Shown here: positions 14,292-17,487 of the stretch, in pieces | Layout of the letters: each line of letters opens with the position of its first letter | Position numbering within the stretch: position 1 is the stretch's first letter | Assembly (NCBI GenBank): GCA_023424135.1 | Contig: JAFAEH010000234.1 | Coordinates: forward strand, 1 to 17,487 | Reading direction: 5' to 3' | DNA from: Actinomycetes bacterium | GTDB taxonomy: Bacteria; Actinomycetota; Actinomycetes; Actinomycetales; Cellulomonadaceae | Length of the DNA stretch: 17,487 nucleotides | Translations under genes and position numbers: made by a program | The notes under the pieces: generated by a model | Told to the model about the DNA's origin: nothing | The model's database searches: none | Seen by the model: the letters and a program-made list of their open reading frames with translations, nothing else

Positions 14292-15485
14292 TCAGACGAC
14301 CGTGCGGATCCGGTGCTGGTCGGCGGACTGCGTCAGCAGCGACTCGCTCGGGGTCGAGCCGTCCGCCCAGCGCAGCACCGCGCCGAGGCCCTCGACGAGA
14401 GCGTCCCCGTCGTCGACGAACGTGACGCCCGCGTCCTGGCCGAGCACGGCCCGCACGAGCGCGACGTCGGCCGGCAGCTCCCGTGCGTCCGCGTCGCTCA
14501 CCCCCATGGCGGCGAGGTCGCTCGCGGACGTCGCGACCTGCAACGGGTCCGGACCGACCCACAGGGTCCGCGACGCGAGGTTCTCGTCCAGCGCCGCGAC
14601 GGTGACGACGAGCTCGTCGACCTGCCCCCGGCGCAGGACCTCGACCACGTCGTCGAGCCCCGCCACCGCACCCTCGCCGCGCCCCTGCGCCTCGCGGTAG
14701 CGCTCGACCTGGGCGTCCCTGCGCCGCGAGCGGTGCTCCGCCACCGCCTCCGCCACCCGCGCCTCGAACGCCTCCTGACGCACCCCCTCGCCGCGGCCGC
14801 CACCGGCGACCTCGACGAGCAGGTCACTCACGTGCTGCCCGAGGGCCTCGCGCACGAGCGCGACCGCGCGCACGTCACCCGTGAGCACGACCAGGTCCGG
14901 TGCCTTGTCGCGCACCCGCTTGTCGACGACGGCGGCCACGGCCTCCGCGTTGCGCTGCCACGAGTCCTCCGCACGGGTCTGGCCGCGGCGGGCGAGGCCC
15001 CCCTCACGCACCTTGTGCACGTCGTCGTGCCCGCCGTCGACGGTCTCCGCGGCCGGCACCGACGAGTCCTGCTCACCGGCCTCGACCCACCGCAGGTCCG
15101 CGCCCGTGCGGTCGGCGGCCACGAGCAGGTAGCACACCGACTCCTCGGAGGCGCGGACCGCGGGAGACAGGACCGGGACCGGTCCGTACACGCCGCGCGA
15201 CTGCGCGGGAGCCGTGTCGAGCACACGGTCGACGACGACGCCGTCGGCGTCCGCGACGATGACGCGCCCGTGCGCGTCACGCCGCCCGTCGGGCCGGGCG
15301 AGCCGTTCGGCGATCTCGTCGAGCAGGGCCGTCGGCGCGCCGTCGCGCTCCAGGCCCCGGCGCACCGACCGCCAGCGGTCCACCGTCCCGGACTCGCCGG
15401 CGACCTCCGCGGGTGATGCGTCGAGGTGCACGGTGACGAACGGGCCGGGGCGGCCGAGCAGCGGCTTGAGCCAGTGCAGGTGCAT
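14292..15485 (-). CDS. baeRF-domain protein, Vms1/Ankzf1-like (Rv2629-like)
   Basis: Encodes 397 residues. The layout resembles the bacterial/archaeal eRF1-like (baeRF family 2) proteins, which include mycobacterial Rv2629 and are relatives of the peptidyl-tRNA hydrolase Vms1/ANKZF1. The N-terminal part starts LKPLLGRPGPFVTVHLDASP, and a central RNase H-like region contains DLVVLTGDVRAVALVREALG (197-216). An eRF1-domain-3-like C-terminus has VVEVLRRGQVDELVV (280-294) and ends near DQHRIRTVV. A charged, Arg/Glu-rich helix links the last two regions (about 231-270). Relatives are linked to release of peptides from stalled ribosomes or to dormancy and stress, but function in bacteria is unsettled. 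AGGAGGAG lies 8 bases before the ATG. The gene stands alone between terminators. Confidence 0.82.
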   Translation of the reverse strand: MHLHWLKPLLGRPGPFVTVHLDASPAEVAGESGTVDRWRSVRRGLERDGAPTALLDEIAERLARPDGRRDAHGRVIVADADGVVVDRVLDTAPAQSRGVYGPVPVLSPAVRASEESVCYLLVAADRTGADLRWVEAGEQDSSVPAAETVDGGHDDVHKVREGGLARRGQTRAEDSWQRNAEAVAAVVDKRVRDKAPDLVVLTGDVRAVALVREALGQHVSDLLVEVAGGGRGEGVRQEAFEARVAEAVAEHRSRRRDAQVERYREAQGRGEGAVAGLDDVVEVLRRGQVDELVVTVAALDENLASRTLWVGPDPLQVATSASDLAAMGVSDADARELPADVALVRAVLGQDAGVTFVDDGDALVEGLGAVLRWADGSTPSESLLTQSADQHRIRTVV

Positions 15486-15659
15486 GGGGTGGACTCCTCC
15501 TGCAGTGTGCGTCCCCGGCGACGTCGCACGACCGGATCATCCGCCGGGGCTGACCCCTCTACCTTGAGTCAGACCGACGCCGTCCGCCAACGGTCGCAGC
15601 GGGTGAGGACGCGCACGGCTGGGGACGCCCTCGACCGCCACCCTCGCGGGTGCCGGGTG
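15486..15659. other. intergenic gap upstream of the baeRF-like gene
   Basis: These 174 bases separate two minus-strand genes. An 11-base inverted repeat, CGGAT-C-ATCCG (15533-15543), lies about 50 bases before the baeRF-like start and could be an operator. A 5-bp hairpin (15639-15652) that reads CACCC-GCGA-GGGTG on the minus strand follows the chorismate mutase stop by 7 bases and may be a weak terminator. I see no convincing promoter hexamers. Confidence 0.35.
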
Positions 15660-15979
15660 TCAGGCGCGCTGGGCGTGGTCCTGCGCGATCGCCTCGTGGT
15701 GGCGGATCACCTCGGCGACGATGAACGCGAGGAACTTCTCCGCGAAGACCGGGTCCAGCTCGGCCTCGTCGGCCAGCCGGCGCAGCCGGGCGACCTGCTC
15801 GGCCTCGCGGCCCCGGTCGGACGCGGGCAGGCCGAGCTCGGCCTTGAGGACACCGACGCGCTGGGTCGCCTTGAACCGCTCGGCGAGGATGTGCACGAGG
15901 GCGGCGTCGATGTTGTCGATGCTGCCGCGCAGCCGGGCCAGCTCGGCCGGGACGGCCGGCGCGGCGCCGTCGGGTGCGT

Positions 15980-15983
<4 letters not shown>
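15660..15983 (-). CDS. chorismate mutase, AroQ class, monofunctional high-GC type
   Basis: Encodes 107 residues, nearly all helix, from a GTG that overlaps the clpX stop (GTGA, 15980-15983). Chorismate mutase turns chorismate into prephenate for Phe and Tyr synthesis. The AroQ pattern is visible: LARLRGSIDNIDAALVHILA for the first long helix (with an N-terminal Arg reaching the partner active site), then AERFKATQRVGVLKAELG with the second Arg and the Lys, then SDRGREAEQVARLR with the Asp-Arg-x-Arg-Glu type contacts, and a final helix FAEKFLAFIVAEVIRHHEAI. It resembles the short, stand-alone actinobacterial group (TIGR01808-like), not the exported mycobacterial form: there is no signal peptide. 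Being translated directly behind clpX is unusual for an aromatic pathway gene. No other aro gene is in view. Confidence 0.88.
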
Positions 15984-17257
<1,274 letters not shown>

Positions 17258-17342
17258 GTGCGTCCCCTTCCTTCGTGTCGCCCTCCGCCCTCAGGCGGTG
17301 CGCCGTCGTCGTGACCTCGACCTCCGCGAGTCACGTTCCCCC

Positions 17343-17371
17343 ATTGCACACCACGGAAAGCCCTGTGTCAG
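17343..17371 (-). promoter_or_regulatory. promoter candidate for clpX
   Basis: On the minus strand CTGACA (17371-17366) and TGCAAT (17348-17343) are separated by exactly 17 bases. This is the best-spaced sigma-70-like pair in the window. It predicts a start of transcription near 17335 and a leader of about 80 bases before the clpX GTG. I see no clear ClgR-type (CGC-N5-GCG) operator next to it. Confidence 0.5.
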
Positions 17372-17392
17372 CCGTACCGCACGGGCAAGTCT

Positions 17393-17416
17393 CGGCGTGT
17401 TGAGCAGGACACGCCG
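17393..17416 (-). terminator. hairpin upstream of the clpX promoter
   Basis: CGGCGTGT and ACACGCCG form a perfect 8-bp stem around an 8-base loop. Placed between the window edge and the clpX promoter, it probably ends the transcript of the preceding minus-strand gene. The strand is inferred from that placement. Confidence 0.5.
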
Positions 17417-17423
17417 TCCGAGT

Positions 17424-17454
17424 CGTCCCGGTTCGCCCTGATGGGCCCGGGACG
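17424..17454 (-). terminator. second hairpin upstream of clpX
   Basis: CGTCCCGG pairs perfectly with CCGGGACG, and inside it GCCC-TGAT-GGGC closes a second stem after a 3-base bulge. With the hairpin at 17393-17416 it makes a tandem terminator-like pair. The remaining bases to 17487 show no gene that I can support. Confidence 0.5.
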
Positions 17455-17487
17455 GTTCACCCGGCCGGTCACCGCGAGGAGCGGGAC

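Overview
The window is a very GC-rich, gene-dense stretch of chromosome. GTG starts are common, four gene junctions share the same 4-base GTGA overlap, and intergenic gaps are short and rich in GC hairpins. Together with F420-dependent genes, an actinobacterial-type clpX and a monofunctional high-GC-type chorismate mutase, this points to a high-GC actinobacterium. A Cellulomonas-like member of the Micrococcales is my best guess, but that is an inference from the overall look and not a computed placement. I see no insertion sequences, phage genes, tRNAs, rRNAs or CRISPR arrays. This is core and near-core chromosome, not a genomic island.

Layout. (1) Positions 1-2023, minus strand: an F420 unit transcribed right to left, made of an FGD-like F420-dependent LLM oxidoreductase, a stand-alone F420-0:gamma-glutamyl ligase (cofE), then the start of an NYN-like gene that runs off the window. 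(2) 2162-3829, plus: a secreted glucose/sorbosone (PQQ-type) dehydrogenase carrying two fibronectin type III domains at its N-terminus. It converges on (3) an EamA/DMT exporter (3839-4813, minus). (4) 4997-6971, plus: a CGNR zinc-finger regulator, then a membrane-anchored DUF3105 protein and a DUF305 protein whose starts and stops overlap. A 16-bp palindrome lies across the regulator's stop codon and the probable promoter of the DUF pair. (5) 7027-9696, plus: valS of the archaeal-like sequence type, without the C-terminal coiled coil of ordinary bacterial ValRS. (6) 9823-12285, plus: a three-gene polar amino-acid ABC importer (lipoprotein, permease, ATPase) preceded by a 14-bp palindrome. (7) 12348-14177, plus: a long-chain acyl-CoA synthetase. 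(8) 14292-15485, minus: a baeRF/Vms1-like (Rv2629-like) protein, separated from the acyl-CoA synthetase by two strong hairpins. (9) 15660-17257, minus: clpX with a small chorismate mutase gene translationally coupled to its end; upstream are a good promoter candidate and two hairpins that probably terminate the preceding gene.

How the genes work together. The oxidoreductase uses cofactor F420, whose glutamate tail is added by the ligase encoded next to it. The ABC genes form one complete uptake system. ClpX is the unfoldase partner of ClpP, which is not in the window. Nothing here amounts to a clearly new multi-gene system. The spots most worth a second look are the FGD-like enzyme lacking one phosphate-binding lysine, the CGNR-palindrome-DUF3105-DUF305 block, the archaeal-type ValRS, the clpX-chorismate mutase coupling and the N-terminal FnIII pair on the sugar dehydrogenase.
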